Below are positions 48,769-48,883 of a stretch of 48,883 nt of DNA, piece by piece. A program made the position numbers and the translations under genes. Within the stretch, counting starts at the first letter, position 1, and each line of letters starts with the position of its first letter. The notes below the pieces were generated by a model that saw nothing but the letters and a program-made list of their open reading frames with translations, ran no database searches and was not told the DNA's origin. Origin of the DNA: Gammaproteobacteria bacterium (lineage in GTDB: Bacteria > Pseudomonadota > Gammaproteobacteria > Steroidobacterales > Steroidobacteraceae); contig DAIDHD010000001.1 in assembly GCA_027459765.1 (NCBI GenBank), positions 1 through 48,883 of the forward strand. The letters are read 5' to 3'.

Positions 48769-48883
48769 TCACGCCGCCTGGAACGCCTTCCCGAACCGCC
48801 CTATAACGACCTTCCGACCCTCCTCGATCTGCGCGTCCACGAGGTCGGCCCACCACTGCAGCATTTCCCGGCGCTGGGCCAGG
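48769..48883 (-). CDS. 3' end of a probable tyrosine integrase (partial)
   Basis: The minus frame is open from the window edge to TGA at 48769 and gives 37 residues, including QRREMLQWWADLVDAQ and GRKVVIGRF. A C-terminal helix ending RREMLQxWADxVD with a basic tail is typical of P4-type phage integrases, which flank genomic islands. The gene converges on fic, 25 bases away. Too short to be certain. Confidence 0.5.
   Translation of the reverse strand, partial: LAQRREMLQWWADLVDAQIEEGRKVVIGRFGKAFQAA

Overview
The window is a GC-rich bacterial chromosome segment. It most resembles a gammaproteobacterium of the Steroidobacterales/Nevskiales/Xanthomonadales type. This is inferred from the order mnmG ... 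rsmG-parA-parB-atpIBEFHAGDC-glmU, the periplasmic DUF6152/DUF6644 proteins and the codon use; no rRNA or tRNA gene is visible to confirm it. No stretch longer than about 300 bases lacks a gene.

Layout. 1-3120: an end of a gene, then a plus-strand run of a secreted c-type cytochrome, two paralogous four-helix membrane proteins (DUF6644-like), a periplasmic protein and a DUF6152 protein. 3136-7094 (minus): a complete Anbu cluster of circularly permuted ATP-grasp, alpha-E protein, transglutaminase and Anbu proteasome-like protein. 7247-9082: glmS with a terminator hairpin. 9132-11347: a response regulator/histidine kinase pair. 11358-17872: a tripartite metal-type RND efflux system with divergent outer-membrane factor. 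It has a strong operator-like palindrome between the divergent genes and a translationally coupled low-complexity secreted protein after the pump. 17880-19523: an outer-membrane beta-barrel. 19685-28081: glmU and the whole F1Fo ATP synthase operon behind a clear sigma70 promoter (28186-28214). 28345-30734: parB, parA, rsmG. 30731-35038: lipoprotein, MBL hydrolase, an S9-type hydrolase that lacks its nucleophilic serine, and a dihaem c4-like cytochrome, all sitting between rsmG and mnmG. 35184-38670: mnmG and class I fumarase. 38781-42189: a secreted alpha/beta hydrolase overlapping an ABC exporter pair.

42355-48883 is different in character. After a small membrane protein come a DUF429-like protein, a MazG-like nucleotide pyrophosphohydrolase, a PD-(D/E)xK-DUF2075 nuclease-helicase and an EVE-like modified-base reader. 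The reader looks like an EVE-HNH nuclease from which the HNH core has been deleted in frame. Then come an antitoxin with a truncated PIN toxin, a Fic protein and, on the window edge, what looks like an integrase C-terminus. I read this as a defence/mobile island.

The best candidate for an undescribed system is the MazG / nuclease-helicase / EVE cassette (43582-46687), perhaps with the DUF429-like gene upstream, whose 5' end carries a vestige of a second nuclease-helicase start. The next most interesting items are the serine-less S9 protein and the cytochrome/DUF6644/DUF6152 cluster, whose DUF6152 member would have an N-terminal histidine after signal cleavage.
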